Assembly: GCF_000023465.1 (NCBI RefSeq)
Contig: NC_014041.1
Span: 4,455,501 to 4,519,500, forward strand
Source: Zunongwangia profunda SM-A87
Lineage (GTDB): Bacteria; Bacteroidota; Bacteroidia; Flavobacteriales; Flavobacteriaceae
DNA: 64,000 nucleotides
Direction: 5' to 3'
The position numbers were made by a program, and so were the translations under genes. Shown here in pieces: positions 8,597 through 18,577 of the stretch. The notes under the pieces were generated by a model. It ran no database searches, had not been told where the DNA came from, and saw nothing but the letters and a program-made list of their open reading frames with translations. Within the stretch, counting starts at the first letter, position 1. Every line of letters begins with the position of its first letter.

Positions 8597-10987
8597 TTAT
8601 TTAGAAAGTATAATTGTTTCCGGAATTTTAAAAGTAGTTTCCAGTCGAATATCTTCAGACGAAGCACCGATCATCAACTTAAATTCTCCTGCCTGCACTT
8701 TTTGCTTCATTTCAGTATCAAATAGTGATAATTCCTTCGGAAGTAATTCGAATTGAACAGTTTTTGTTTCTCCTGCTTTTATGGAAACACGTTCAAATGC
8801 ACGTAGCTGTTTTACCGGGCTAAGTACAGTACTCACCATATCACGAATGTAAAGCTGAATGACTTCATCACCATCGACTTTACTTGTATTAGATATTTTT
8901 AAACTGATTTCTATTTTAGTATTTCTCCCTTTCCCGGAAGTTGCCACTTTTAAATCTGAATACTTAAATTCTGAATAGCTTAAACCATACCCAAATGGAT
9001 ATAATGGTTTAGCATCGGTCTCTACATAATCTCTTCTATTTGGAAACCAGTAATTATAATACACCGGAATTTGTCCTAAAGACTTTGGTACTGAAACGGG
9101 TAATCTGCCTGCCGGGTTAAAATCACCGAAAATTACATCGGCAATAGCACTACCTCCTTCCTGACCTGGATACCAGGCGTCCAAAATTACAGGAACATTT
9201 TCTGCTGGCCAGTTAAGTAATAATGGGCGACCTTTTATCAAAACTAAAACGGTTGGCGTACCAGTTGCTACAACTGCCTGAAGCAACTCTAACTGTTTCC
9301 CCATTAAGTTAAGGGTAGAACGATCATATCCTTCGCCGCTTTCCATATCACTTAACACCTGATCTTCTTTGGAGGAAATGGTAGCCGCTCCTGTTTCTAA
9401 ATATTCGGTTTTAAAATCTCTTGCGCTCGAACCTCCTAAAACCACAATAGCCACCTCTGCATTTTTTGCAGCTTCTACTGCAGCCGGAATATTAGTTTGG
9501 GTAGTGTCGCGAACGGCAGTTCCTTTTACGTATTCGATATTGGCATTCGGCATTTTATGCTGAATACCTTCTAGCACGGTGATTATATTTTCTTCGGACT
9601 GCGGAGCGGTGTAATCTCCTAACTGATTATATTGCATATCTGCATTAGACCCAATTACCGCAATGTTTTGTAATTCTTTATTTAATGGAAGTATATTGTC
9701 TTCATTCTTAAGCATTGTAATTGATTGGCGAGCAACTTCTCTAGCCAGCTCTATATGTTCTGAATTTCTAACAATTTTTTCAGCCTGTTTTTCATTGGCA
9801 TAAGGATTTTCAAAAAGCCCTAATTTGAATTTCACAGTAAGAATTCGTCTTACAGCTTCATCGATTCGTTCTTCAGCAACTTTTCCGGCATTCACGGCAT
9901 CAATCAAGGCATCATCATAACCATTTCCTCCCAAATCCACATCTACACCGGCATTCATCGCCATAGCTGCGGCATCTTCTTCAGTATCTACAATATGATG
10001 ATCTCCTAAAAGCCCTTCAATACTTGCCAAATCTGAAATCACAAAACCTTTAAATCCCCATTTTTCCTTAAGAATATTTGTCAATAAATTTTTATGAGCC
10101 GTACTGGGAACACCATCAATCGAGCTATAAGCTGTCATTACCGACATCACTCCATTATCCACGGCTTCTTTTACCGGATACATATAATTTTGAAATAGAT
10201 CACGTTGCCCTATGTGTACTGCAGCCCCATTATGTCCGCCTTCTGAAACTCCATAAGCCGCAAAATGTTTTAAAGTAGCAGCAACATGCTCATTAGACTT
10301 TAAATCACTTTCGTGGCTCCCCTGGAATCCTGTTACCATAGACTTTCCCATTTCAGCAATCAGGTAAGGATCTTCTCCAAAAGTTTCTTCTACTCGCGAC
10401 CATCTGGGTTCTCTGGCAATATCGATAATTGGCCCATAAGCCGTATTACTTCCCTGTGCCCTAATTTCCTTGGCTATAACGTGAGCCATTTTTTTGATCA
10501 AATCGGGGTTCCAGGTACTCGCCTGACCTATCGCAGTTGGAAATACCGTAGTCCCTACTGCCATATGCCCATGCATCGCCTCTTCTTCTAATAATAATGG
10601 AATTCCTAAACGACTATTTTCAATAGCGTATTTTTGTATTGCATTGGTAATCTTTGCTGCTTCTTTTGGATGTAAACCGGTTTCTAAAGTTTTTTGTGTC
10701 CAGGGATCGGCTCTTAACAATCCCCATAAACCACCAATATGCCTGTTTTTGATTTCTTCTTTATAAAGTTCACTTAAGCTCGCCTTACTTCCTGCTTCTT
10801 TATTATACATTTTCCAACCAAGGGGCGTGGTTAGCTGACCAATTTTTTCTTCAAGCGTCATTAAAGAAATCAAGTTTTCTACTCTCTCCTTTATGCTAAG
10901 TTCACTGTTTTTGTAAGGCGCATTTTTAAGATCCTGAGCACTCAGGAAATTTGAAATCAGTAAAAAACCAAGGCAAAACTTTTTCAT
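8597..10987 (-). CDS. GH3 beta-glycosidase
   Basis: This GH3 enzyme has about 796 residues and a signal peptide ending near LSAQ. The first ATG is at 10985-10987; a TTG one codon upstream is less likely. Motifs include REPRWSRVEETFGEDPYL (193-210), KHFAAYG (241-247) and the nucleophile Asp310 in GFVISDLAS. The second alpha/beta domain and a C-terminal fibronectin-III-like domain follow. GH3 covers beta-glucosidases, beta-xylosidases and others. In an N-glycan setting, removal of beta-1,2-xylose from plant-type cores would make sense, but the specificity cannot be read here. A strong hairpin separates it from the upstream esterase gene. Confidence 0.92.
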   Translation of the reverse strand: MKKFCLGFLLISNFLSAQDLKNAPYKNSELSIKERVENLISLMTLEEKIGQLTTPLGWKMYNKEAGSKASLSELYKEEIKNRHIGGLWGLLRADPWTQKTLETGLHPKEAAKITNAIQKYAIENSRLGIPLLLEEEAMHGHMAVGTTVFPTAIGQASTWNPDLIKKMAHVIAKEIRAQGSNTAYGPIIDIAREPRWSRVEETFGEDPYLIAEMGKSMVTGFQGSHESDLKSNEHVAATLKHFAAYGVSEGGHNGAAVHIGQRDLFQNYMYPVKEAVDNGVMSVMTAYSSIDGVPSTAHKNLLTNILKEKWGFKGFVISDLASIEGLLGDHHIVDTEEDAAAMAMNAGVDVDLGGNGYDDALIDAVNAGKVAEERIDEAVRRILTVKFKLGLFENPYANEKQAEKIVRNSEHIELAREVARQSITMLKNEDNILPLNKELQNIAVIGSNADMQYNQLGDYTAPQSEENIITVLEGIQHKMPNANIEYVKGTAVRDTTQTNIPAAVEAAKNAEVAIVVLGGSSARDFKTEYLETGAATISSKEDQVLSDMESGEGYDRSTLNLMGKQLELLQAVVATGTPTVLVLIKGRPLLLNWPAENVPVILDAWYPGQEGGSAIADVIFGDFNPAGRLPVSVPKSLGQIPVYYNYWFPNRRDYVETDAKPLYPFGYGLSYSEFKYSDLKVATSGKGRNTKIEISLKISNTSKVDGDEVIQLYIRDMVSTVLSPVKQLRAFERVSIKAGETKTVQFELLPKELSLFDTEMKQKVQAGEFKLMIGASSEDIRLETTFKIPETIILSK

Positions 10988-11006
10988 CAATTTTAAATTT
11001 TAAAAG

Positions 11007-11039
11007 GAAAACTGGTTGGCTATTCACCAACCAGTTTTC
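11007..11039 (-). terminator. 13-bp perfect hairpin inside the operon
   Basis: GAAAACTGGTTGG (11007-11019) pairs perfectly with CCAACCAGTTTTC (11027-11039), with a 7-base loop. It sits in the 104-base gap between the esterase stop and the GH3 start. On the minus strand it is followed by CTTTTAAAATTT, which is T-rich but not a clean T-tract. It may be a partial terminator or an mRNA-processing or stability element that lowers or separates expression of the four distal glycosidase genes. Confidence 0.6.
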
Positions 11040-11091
11040 ACCTAACTAAACAGAAACAATCGAAACGGTTGTTTTATTTTAATTTCTTTAT

Positions 11092-13683
11092 CTATTCTTT
11101 CCAGATAAATTCTCCGTCTTCTATAGACCAGTCATTACCAAAAAAGCCGGAAAATTTCACAGCAGAGAGCCCTTGTTTTGGCATTTTTTCGTTAAATACC
11201 ATAACATCAGGATAAAAAGTTCCGTTTTCCAGATAATCATTAGCATAAGCAGCATGCATACCTTCTATTCCCGTTGCACTTATAACTCCAATACTTGTGT
11301 TAGAATTCCCTTCTTTTGGATAAATAAAGTAAGTTCCATAATTGGATCCCCTTAATGTTTGAGTACCCAATTCTATCTTATTCTTAGAAACCTGAATTGG
11401 TGAATTTTTTAGCAATTTTTTCCAGGCAGTATTATTAGAACTATTCCCATAAAGAATAATATTTTGATCTTTAAAATCATTTAATTTAAAATCAGAATCC
11501 TTTACTAATTCAACATTCCCATTTGCCCGATACCAAAATTTCTCTGCATCAAACTTAGCACGGTTATAATACCATTCATTTTCTTCGTCGCTTCCTTTAC
11601 TCGCATATACAAAAACCATGTTATTTCTAAATGCATCTTTGAAACCTCCGTATCGAAGGGGACTTTTTTGAAATGCATCTGGCTTTCCTGTAATTTGCCA
11701 TTTGTTAGTAGCTTTTGAGAGGTAAACCTTATCTAGCGAAGCTAAAGCGATTGCATCTCCATCTATATAAACTTCAGATAAAGTATCCTGTGCCATTGCT
11801 TTTAAATCTATAGAAAGCACTTCTATATTTGAAGTCGCTATTTTAAATCCCTTTGAAGTTCGTTGAAACTTAAAATTACTAAGCTCGAAAGGATGTTCTT
11901 GTTGAAGAATACTTACAAAATGAGAACCTTTAGAAACTCCAGGTGAAGCGGTAGTAAAATTGATAGAGTTGATTTCACTGTCTTTTTTTATTTCTCTTCT
12001 ATTGAAGAAATAAAAGATAGGAGGCCAGTCTACACTTTCGTCTCCAAACCAGTGTTCTCCTCCAGGGTATTCGTAATAGGCAAAGTCATTATGATACTTC
12101 CCTAACCTCTCCCGCATATCGCGTGCTAAAAAAGTAGGCACTACATTATCAGAATCACCATGTAAAATATAAACCCCAAAATGCAGGTAATTTTCTTTTA
12201 GCTCTAAGGTTCTACTTGTATTACCGGCGCGTTTAATGATATTGTTTAGCTGCTCTTCGGTAGTATTATTAAATTTTGGAGTTATTTTTTGTTTGAAATC
12301 GGTCAAGCTCATACCAAATCTTTGTTGAACTTGCTCATCATTTAAACTTCTCGTAAAACTATGTCTATAGTCCAATAAATCTGGATAACCTGCCGCAGGT
12401 GCAATGGCTGCAAACTTGTCGGGATAAGTAGCTCCAAGATACCATGTACCATGACCTCCCATTGAATGTCCCGTTAAATAGGTATGTTGCGAATCTGATT
12501 TATAGAGATTTGAAGCTTCTTCTAAAACTTCTAAGGCATCTAATCTGCCCCAATCTTCCCAGGCAAAACCAAAGGGTCTGCGATTGGTAGGCGCAACAAT
12601 ATGCCCCCAGTCTTTTTGTTTATATGCATTAGCCTGATTTACGGCTTCTACAGATGCCCCATGAACAGACAAGAACATGGCTTGATTATCTTTATCTCTC
12701 GTTAAAGATGGTGCCACGCTATAGTACTGAACGCTGTGATCTATATTGCTTAAAAATGTATTTTTATGATGATTGTATTTTGACTTTACATCTAAACTAA
12801 TGCTTGTTGTATCAATTACAACATTGTTTTTGTCTTTTAAATAAAGAGTAGCCGTAACTGTTTCTCCTTCTTTTAAAACTGATGGATTTGGAATAAGAAA
12901 AGGTATTTTCCTGACATACGTTGGGGCTATAGATGCTATTTTTACCACTTCCGACATTCCTTTTAGCTTTACTTCAATCGAAGCCGAAGTAAAGAAATCA
13001 TCTTCAGTATTAATAATTCTTATCGCTCCCCAAAGCGTTTTTTGTTCTTCTGAAATTAAATCTGGTAAGGTGAGATCCCTTACCGTAAATTCTACCGGCT
13101 TATAGGTTTTTAATATGCGAGCTCTGATTTTTGGAAACCTTCCTCCTGAAAGCAAAAATGTATTTTTGCCTTTCTTTAATGTTATTGGAATCAAATTCCA
13201 ACCAAAATCGTAATGATCGCCTTCATGGGGCAATCCGTTTATAAGAGCATTTGTATGTCCGGAAGCTTCAAAAAGAACTGTTTTCTCTTCTTCTGAAGTA
13301 TACTCCAGATATAAATAACCATTACGCCTTAAAAAAGGATCATTAAATTCACCATTTTCAGCAATAGTTATTTTTTCCCACTTTACAGGTTTTTCCTGGA
13401 AGCTATCATAAACTTCTTTTCCTTCATAAATATCAATACTGGAAATCCCACTTAAAAAATCTGCGAATACAGGATCATATTCTACTGAAGCATTACTAAA
13501 AGGTATCCCTTGTGTCTTTAATAGTAATCCCTCGTTAAATAAATGAATCACCTCTCCCTCACTAACATCATTTACTTTTTCCTTTCCAAAATATTCTACA
13601 ATATTTCCTTCTCGCTGTTGAGAAAAATTTTTGGTTGTTGTAATAACCAGACATGCAAAAAATAGATTTCTAAAAAAGGTCAT
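11092..13683 (-). CDS. Large secreted alpha/beta-hydrolase (esterase/S9-like)
   Basis: The protein has 863 residues with a short N-terminal signal. Residues 30 to about 300 look like beta-rich accessory domains. An alpha/beta-hydrolase domain (about 320-565) carries a complete catalytic triad: Ser407 in TGHSMGGHG, Asp512 in HGDSDNVVP and His544 in GGEHWFG. The last 300 residues are of unknown fold. The arrangement resembles prolyl-oligopeptidase-like or carbohydrate esterases of Bacteroidota PULs. Removal of acyl groups from the glycan before glycosidase action is plausible, but peptidase activity is not excluded. It sits between susD and GH3 in the same operon. Confidence 0.75.
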   Translation of the reverse strand: MTFFRNLFFACLVITTTKNFSQQREGNIVEYFGKEKVNDVSEGEVIHLFNEGLLLKTQGIPFSNASVEYDPVFADFLSGISSIDIYEGKEVYDSFQEKPVKWEKITIAENGEFNDPFLRRNGYLYLEYTSEEEKTVLFEASGHTNALINGLPHEGDHYDFGWNLIPITLKKGKNTFLLSGGRFPKIRARILKTYKPVEFTVRDLTLPDLISEEQKTLWGAIRIINTEDDFFTSASIEVKLKGMSEVVKIASIAPTYVRKIPFLIPNPSVLKEGETVTATLYLKDKNNVVIDTTSISLDVKSKYNHHKNTFLSNIDHSVQYYSVAPSLTRDKDNQAMFLSVHGASVEAVNQANAYKQKDWGHIVAPTNRRPFGFAWEDWGRLDALEVLEEASNLYKSDSQHTYLTGHSMGGHGTWYLGATYPDKFAAIAPAAGYPDLLDYRHSFTRSLNDEQVQQRFGMSLTDFKQKITPKFNNTTEEQLNNIIKRAGNTSRTLELKENYLHFGVYILHGDSDNVVPTFLARDMRERLGKYHNDFAYYEYPGGEHWFGDESVDWPPIFYFFNRREIKKDSEINSINFTTASPGVSKGSHFVSILQQEHPFELSNFKFQRTSKGFKIATSNIEVLSIDLKAMAQDTLSEVYIDGDAIALASLDKVYLSKATNKWQITGKPDAFQKSPLRYGGFKDAFRNNMVFVYASKGSDEENEWYYNRAKFDAEKFWYRANGNVELVKDSDFKLNDFKDQNIILYGNSSNNTAWKKLLKNSPIQVSKNKIELGTQTLRGSNYGTYFIYPKEGNSNTSIGVISATGIEGMHAAYANDYLENGTFYPDVMVFNEKMPKQGLSAVKFSGFFGNDWSIEDGEFIWKE

Positions 13684-13725
13684 TTTGCTAATTAAGAAAG
13701 AGGTGATTATTTAAAATAAATCAAA

Positions 13726-15258
13726 TTATTGTTCTACATCCCACCAAACACGTGTTGTTAAAAGGTCTGGACCTTGAGATTGTACCGCTGCATTATAATT
13801 TTCTGCATTGGTAGACTGTTCTGATGTCATATACGTTAATCTTCTGGGAATAGTTCCATTAGTTACGTTTCCAGGATAATTAACAGGAGTTAAATCTGGG
13901 AATCCACTTCTCCTCCAGTTAGAATAAGATTCTATTTCATTTAAGAAAGTAGCAGCCCAATATTGTGTATTAATTTGTTCTAGAGCATTTGCAGTATTGT
14001 AAGGATTTGCGGCAATATATGCATCAATTTCTGCATCAGATATCGTCGCTTCTGGCGAATACAATTCTAAATATTTCATAGCAGCTCTGATACCTGCATT
14101 ATAATGAGTCTCTGCATCTCCTCCGGCAATTCCCCAACGATAGGCAGCTTCAGCCATCATAAACTCAACTTCCGCATAGGTTTGGAAAAACATCGGAGCC
14201 GCTTCACTTGTCATATAAAATCTATTTGGCTCGGAGTAATCATTAGTACTACTTTCACCAGTTAAGTCTTTTAGCAAACTAATATCCAAACCATTAGGAA
14301 GACCTCTTTGTGCCGTTGGATCCATTCGTTCTTCCTCAGACCTTGCATTATCATCTGCATCTGTTGCCGGTAAACTAGCATATATTGTTAAACGCGGATC
14401 GTTCTGTAAGAATTCGATAAATGTATCACTCATTCTCGGTGTACCATCTGCAGTAAATGTTTCTCCATTACCATTTTGAACTATTCCATTACCCTCTTCG
14501 TGCACCACATAGGCAATATCTGCATTAGATTCCATTACCCCACCTTCAATCGCTTTTTGAGCCCACTCCTGTGCAGCAGCCTCATCAACTTTGGTCATTC
14601 TCATAGCTAATCGTAACATTAAGCTATTTGCCCATTTTCTCCATTTTTCAATATCTCCTCCATAAAGAATATCTGCACTACCTAAAGAACTGCTTCCTCC
14701 AGTTTCAAAAATAGCTACAGATTCCTCAAGCTCATTTAACATATCTGCATAAATATCTTCCTGAGGATCATAAGCAGGTCTTAAGTCTCCATTTATAAAA
14801 GCTTTTCCTGCTTCAGAATAAGGAACATCTCCATATAAATCTGTCAGCTTCTGATATTCAAAAACACGTAGTGTCCTTACAATAGCATAATCTACAGAGC
14901 TAGAATCTCCAGCTTGTTCTAAGGTATATTTCATATCCTCGATAGACTTTACTGTTTGTGGATATTGCGCCGTCCAAAAAGCTTCCGCATAGGCTGTGTT
15001 TAATAAGTATTTATCTCCACTCCAGTACGTTTCAGTGTTCGCTATATGCTGTATCATGGTTGAAGAGTATATCAAGTTTGCTCTCCATGATTCATATCGT
15101 TGCCCAGAGGCGTAAAGAACTGCTGATGGAAACTTATAACCTAAATTCATCTCTGTTGCCTTTGTAGGATCTACATTTAACTCCTCAAAGCCCTCGTCGC
15201 ATGATTGTAATACTAATACTCCAATCAGTAACATAAGTATATATATTCTATTTTTCAT
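13726..15258 (-). CDS. susD: SusD/RagB-family glycan-binding outer-membrane lipoprotein
   Basis: The protein is 510 residues with a lipobox ending at Cys20 (LQSC) followed by DEGFEELNVDPTKA, the typical start of the SusD-like group (PF12771 type). It has no long hydrophobic segment after the signal, and its helical repeats are rich in Ala and Tyr. It lies 11 bases downstream of susC, the invariant arrangement for these pairs. SusD proteins form the lid of the SusC channel and capture oligosaccharide at the cell surface. Confidence 0.95.
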   Translation of the reverse strand: MKNRIYILMLLIGVLVLQSCDEGFEELNVDPTKATEMNLGYKFPSAVLYASGQRYESWRANLIYSSTMIQHIANTETYWSGDKYLLNTAYAEAFWTAQYPQTVKSIEDMKYTLEQAGDSSSVDYAIVRTLRVFEYQKLTDLYGDVPYSEAGKAFINGDLRPAYDPQEDIYADMLNELEESVAIFETGGSSSLGSADILYGGDIEKWRKWANSLMLRLAMRMTKVDEAAAQEWAQKAIEGGVMESNADIAYVVHEEGNGIVQNGNGETFTADGTPRMSDTFIEFLQNDPRLTIYASLPATDADDNARSEEERMDPTAQRGLPNGLDISLLKDLTGESSTNDYSEPNRFYMTSEAAPMFFQTYAEVEFMMAEAAYRWGIAGGDAETHYNAGIRAAMKYLELYSPEATISDAEIDAYIAANPYNTANALEQINTQYWAATFLNEIESYSNWRRSGFPDLTPVNYPGNVTNGTIPRRLTYMTSEQSTNAENYNAAVQSQGPDLLTTRVWWDVEQ

Positions 15259-15269
15259 CAGTATTATCT

Positions 15270-18200
15270 TTAAAATTTAACGTTTAGATTAAGACCATAA
15301 CTTCTACTAGTTGGCAAGCCAAACCTTTCTAAACCTCTTGCTCCTGTACTATTAAAAGATGATTCTGGATCTATATTTTCTGTTTCTCTTTTGATGAAGA
15401 ATAAGTTTCTTCCTACTACAGAAATATTAGCGCTATTTATAAAGGTACGTTTTAACAAATCTCCTGGTAAACTATAACCTAAACTAAACTCTCTAAACTT
15501 AATAAAATCTGCATTCTGAATATGTTCTTCAGCGATTTCATAAAGTTTTTTGTAGTAAGAGTCTACATTACCGGGAGCAATAGTAGTTGAAAAATCTGCT
15601 CCTGATGCATCAAATCCTTGAACAGCGATACCATCTTCTCTACCAACAAGTGTATTTTTACTAGCACCATAGTAGTTAGCAAATGCGCTTGTTCCAGAAT
15701 AAATATCTGCTCCAAACTTCGCATCAATAAGGAATGATAAATTCCAGTTCTTATACCTAAAATTATTGGTTAACCCCATAGTCCATGGCGCTATACCGTT
15801 ACCAAGCACTTTTCTTGGACCCGTTGTTGGAGTACCATTACTATCATATTGGATTCTTCCTTGATCATCTCTAATATAAGATGTACCAAAAATAGCTCCA
15901 TAAGGTTCCCCTACAATCGCTCCCGAAGAAACATTTGTTGCCTGAGCATTAGGTGGAAACAATGAATTCCCATCCTCATCAGTTTGTACGACTTCATTCT
16001 TATTGTATCCTAAATTATAAGACATATTCCAACTAAAGTTTTCATTTTTAATTGGAGAGCCTGTTAATAGTAGTTCTACACCTTCGTTAGTTAACTCCCC
16101 AATATTTATAACTGCAGAACTGTAACCAGAAGTATTAGAAAGACTTATGGGAACTATATCATCTGTAGTTTTATTAAAATAATAAGCAAAATCAATACCT
16201 ACTCTACTATTAAACATCTTCAAATTAAGACCCACTTCATATTCTTTTTTGGAAAATGGCTTAAGTTCTTGGTTTGGTAATCCATCATTACTTATTCTTC
16301 CTAAAGGAACCGAAGATCCTTTGCCATTATAAGTATCAAAAATACCATATACTAAAGAAAGTTGATATGGATTTTGAGCTCCACCTCCGATATCGGAATA
16401 ACCTGCTCTCAACTTCCCAAAAGTTATCCATTCTGGCATATCAAGTGCATCGCTAAAAACAAAACTAGAATTTACAGAAGGATAGAAATAACTGTTAGAG
16501 CTAGATTTTCCTGCAAGTGACAATGTAGAGAACCAGTCTTTTCTACCAGTTACGTTTAAAAATAAATAATCATCATAAGAAAACTCAGCTGTGAAATACA
16601 GTGAATTGATCTTATTTTGCTCAAATTTATAATCATAATTCTTATTGGTGACATTGTTAATATCTTCCAAACCAGGTATAACAAACTCTCTACCATTTAA
16701 TGTTGTTGTTTCAAATTTTCTATCATTACTATTTGCTCCAACAATAACTTCAGTTTTAAACTTTTCAAAAGATTTATTAAATCCGAGCATTACATCTGCA
16801 TCTACAACCTTCGAGATATAGGTATTCTCACTCATTGCTCCAAGAGGAATATAAGCCGTACCAAAAGGCTCTATTCCAGTAATTCTGGCTGTATATTGGT
16901 CTAACCCAGCTCTACCTAAGGCATAAAACCAATCGGTAACATCAAATCTAATAGTAGAAGAACCAATAAACCTGTTTTTTAAACTATTATTACTGAACTC
17001 ATAAGCTGACCAGTAAGGGTTTTGATGATAGGTGCTACTAGAAATTCGGTTCTCTGTTCCGTCCTCATTAAACCAAGGTTTGTAATCCTCTACATTGATA
17101 TTGGGAGGGGAAAGTACTACAGTAAAACTGGCATTACCTGGAGAATCTGAAAGTCTAGGTCTATTTTTTACATCTTCTAGGAAATATTTACCACTTACAT
17201 CAAGGCTTAGTTTTTCAGCTAGTAAAACACCTCCATTAAGAGAAAATGACTTTCTATTCATCCCAGAATTTGGAGTCACATCTTCATTACTTAAATCTGT
17301 CGCAGAAAATCTAAAGTTATATCCTTCTCCAGATTTTGTAAGAGCAACAGTGTTTGTAATGGTATGTGCAGTTCTATAGAACCTGTCTAGATTATTTCCT
17401 TGGCTTACATAAGGTCTTTCAACTCCATCAAATTGTACAACATTGGAACCATCCAATCGACCACCCCAAGCTTGCATTCCTGCAGAAATAGCTTCTTGAG
17501 CGCTTTGAGGTGCTTCGCCATTCAGACCTTGTCCATATTGCTTTTGAAAATCATAAATATCAGACATTACAGTTTCTAATAAAACAGATCCGGTATACTG
17601 TACTCCAAATCCTTGTTGTCCTTTACCTGATTTCGTATTTATTAAGATTACACCATTTGATGCTCTAGAACCGTAAAGTGCTGCTGCTGCACCACCTTTT
17701 AAAACACTAACAGATTCAACATCATCTGGATTGATACTTGAAATACCATCACCAAAATCAGATCCTCCATATTGACCTGCAGAACCTAAGTTGCTATTAT
17801 CAATAGGGATACCATCTACTATATATAAAGGTTGGTTATTACCAGCTAAAGTAGAAATACCTCGTATCAATACGTTACTTGTTCCTGCTGGACCCGTAGC
17901 AGCACCACTTACATTTAAACCGGCTACCTTACCTTGTAATGAATTAATCGCATTAATCTGCTTAACATCTGATAATTCATCGCCTCCTACTTCAGTTAAT
18001 GCGTAACCTAAGGCTTTTTCTGAACGTTTAATCCCTAATGCAGTAACAACTACCTCGTCCAAGGCCTCGGTATCTGTTTGCATTTCAATATTCATTTCTC
18101 CAGAAGTGACAGCTACCTCCTGACTTGCATACCCCACCATGGAAAAAACCAAAGTGGCACCACTATCTACTGTAATAGAAAAATTTCCATCAAAATCTGT

Positions 18201-18362
18201 AGATGTCCCATTAGACGTACCTTTTTCCATGACTGTAACCCCCGGCAAAGGCATTCCTGTCTCTGCTTCAGTAATGAAACCTTCCACCTTTTGCTCCTGT
18301 GCAATTGCAAATTGAGTTAGTCCCAGTACAAGCAAAAACGAAAAAATAATTCTCTTAACCAT
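15270..18362 (-). CDS. susC: SusC/RagA-family TonB-dependent glycan importer
   Basis: This 1030-residue outer-membrane protein starts with a signal peptide (cleavage near AIAQ). It continues with a carboxypeptidase-regulatory-like domain (about 24-95), a TonB-box-like DEVVVTALG (102-110) and a plug domain with GKVAGLNVSG, LIRGIST and LYIVDGIPI. A long beta-barrel runs to the C-terminus, which ends in an aromatic residue (LNVKF). It is the first gene of the operon running to GH35. It is the only SusC in the window, so the whole 30-kb glycosidase region probably depends on this one import channel. Confidence 0.97.
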   Translation of the reverse strand: MVKRIIFSFLLVLGLTQFAIAQEQKVEGFITEAETGMPLPGVTVMEKGTSNGTSTDFDGNFSITVDSGATLVFSMVGYASQEVAVTSGEMNIEMQTDTEALDEVVVTALGIKRSEKALGYALTEVGGDELSDVKQINAINSLQGKVAGLNVSGAATGPAGTSNVLIRGISTLAGNNQPLYIVDGIPIDNSNLGSAGQYGGSDFGDGISSINPDDVESVSVLKGGAAAALYGSRASNGVILINTKSGKGQQGFGVQYTGSVLLETVMSDIYDFQKQYGQGLNGEAPQSAQEAISAGMQAWGGRLDGSNVVQFDGVERPYVSQGNNLDRFYRTAHTITNTVALTKSGEGYNFRFSATDLSNEDVTPNSGMNRKSFSLNGGVLLAEKLSLDVSGKYFLEDVKNRPRLSDSPGNASFTVVLSPPNINVEDYKPWFNEDGTENRISSSTYHQNPYWSAYEFSNNSLKNRFIGSSTIRFDVTDWFYALGRAGLDQYTARITGIEPFGTAYIPLGAMSENTYISKVVDADVMLGFNKSFEKFKTEVIVGANSNDRKFETTTLNGREFVIPGLEDINNVTNKNYDYKFEQNKINSLYFTAEFSYDDYLFLNVTGRKDWFSTLSLAGKSSSNSYFYPSVNSSFVFSDALDMPEWITFGKLRAGYSDIGGGAQNPYQLSLVYGIFDTYNGKGSSVPLGRISNDGLPNQELKPFSKKEYEVGLNLKMFNSRVGIDFAYYFNKTTDDIVPISLSNTSGYSSAVINIGELTNEGVELLLTGSPIKNENFSWNMSYNLGYNKNEVVQTDEDGNSLFPPNAQATNVSSGAIVGEPYGAIFGTSYIRDDQGRIQYDSNGTPTTGPRKVLGNGIAPWTMGLTNNFRYKNWNLSFLIDAKFGADIYSGTSAFANYYGASKNTLVGREDGIAVQGFDASGADFSTTIAPGNVDSYYKKLYEIAEEHIQNADFIKFREFSLGYSLPGDLLKRTFINSANISVVGRNLFFIKRETENIDPESSFNSTGARGLERFGLPTSRSYGLNLNVKF

Positions 18363-18391
18363 ACTTGTAATTAAATTTAGTTAGTACCCAC

Positions 18392-18416
18392 AATTAGCAA
18401 GTGTAGTTTGCTAATT
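18392..18416 (-). promoter_or_regulatory. Inverted repeat in the susC leader region
   Basis: AATTAGCAA (18392-18400) and TTGCTAATT (18408-18416) are perfect 9-bp arms with a 7-base spacer, 30 bases upstream of the susC ATG. It could be a dyad operator for a DNA-binding regulator or a 5' leader hairpin. No clear flavobacterial TAnnTTTG promoter element was found in the 215-base gap 18363-18577. Confidence 0.5.
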
Positions 18417-18577
18417 TTATCTTAAATGTTAGAAATAAGTTAAGTTTCTTAAAATAAAATCGACGGACAACACTTCTCAATAGCTAAACAACTTCTAATG
18501 AAAAATCGTTTTCGTTTATTTTATCAACTTTATTTTCACCTAAGTTAAAACAATTGATGAAAAAAATAAGCTATGTA

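Noticed and set aside
3803..18362. Xyloglucan utilisation locus
   Set aside because: GH29, GH35 and GH3 would fit, but no GH31 alpha-xylosidase and no GH5, GH9 or GH74 endoglucanase is present, whereas GH92, GH20 and GH130 lie alongside.
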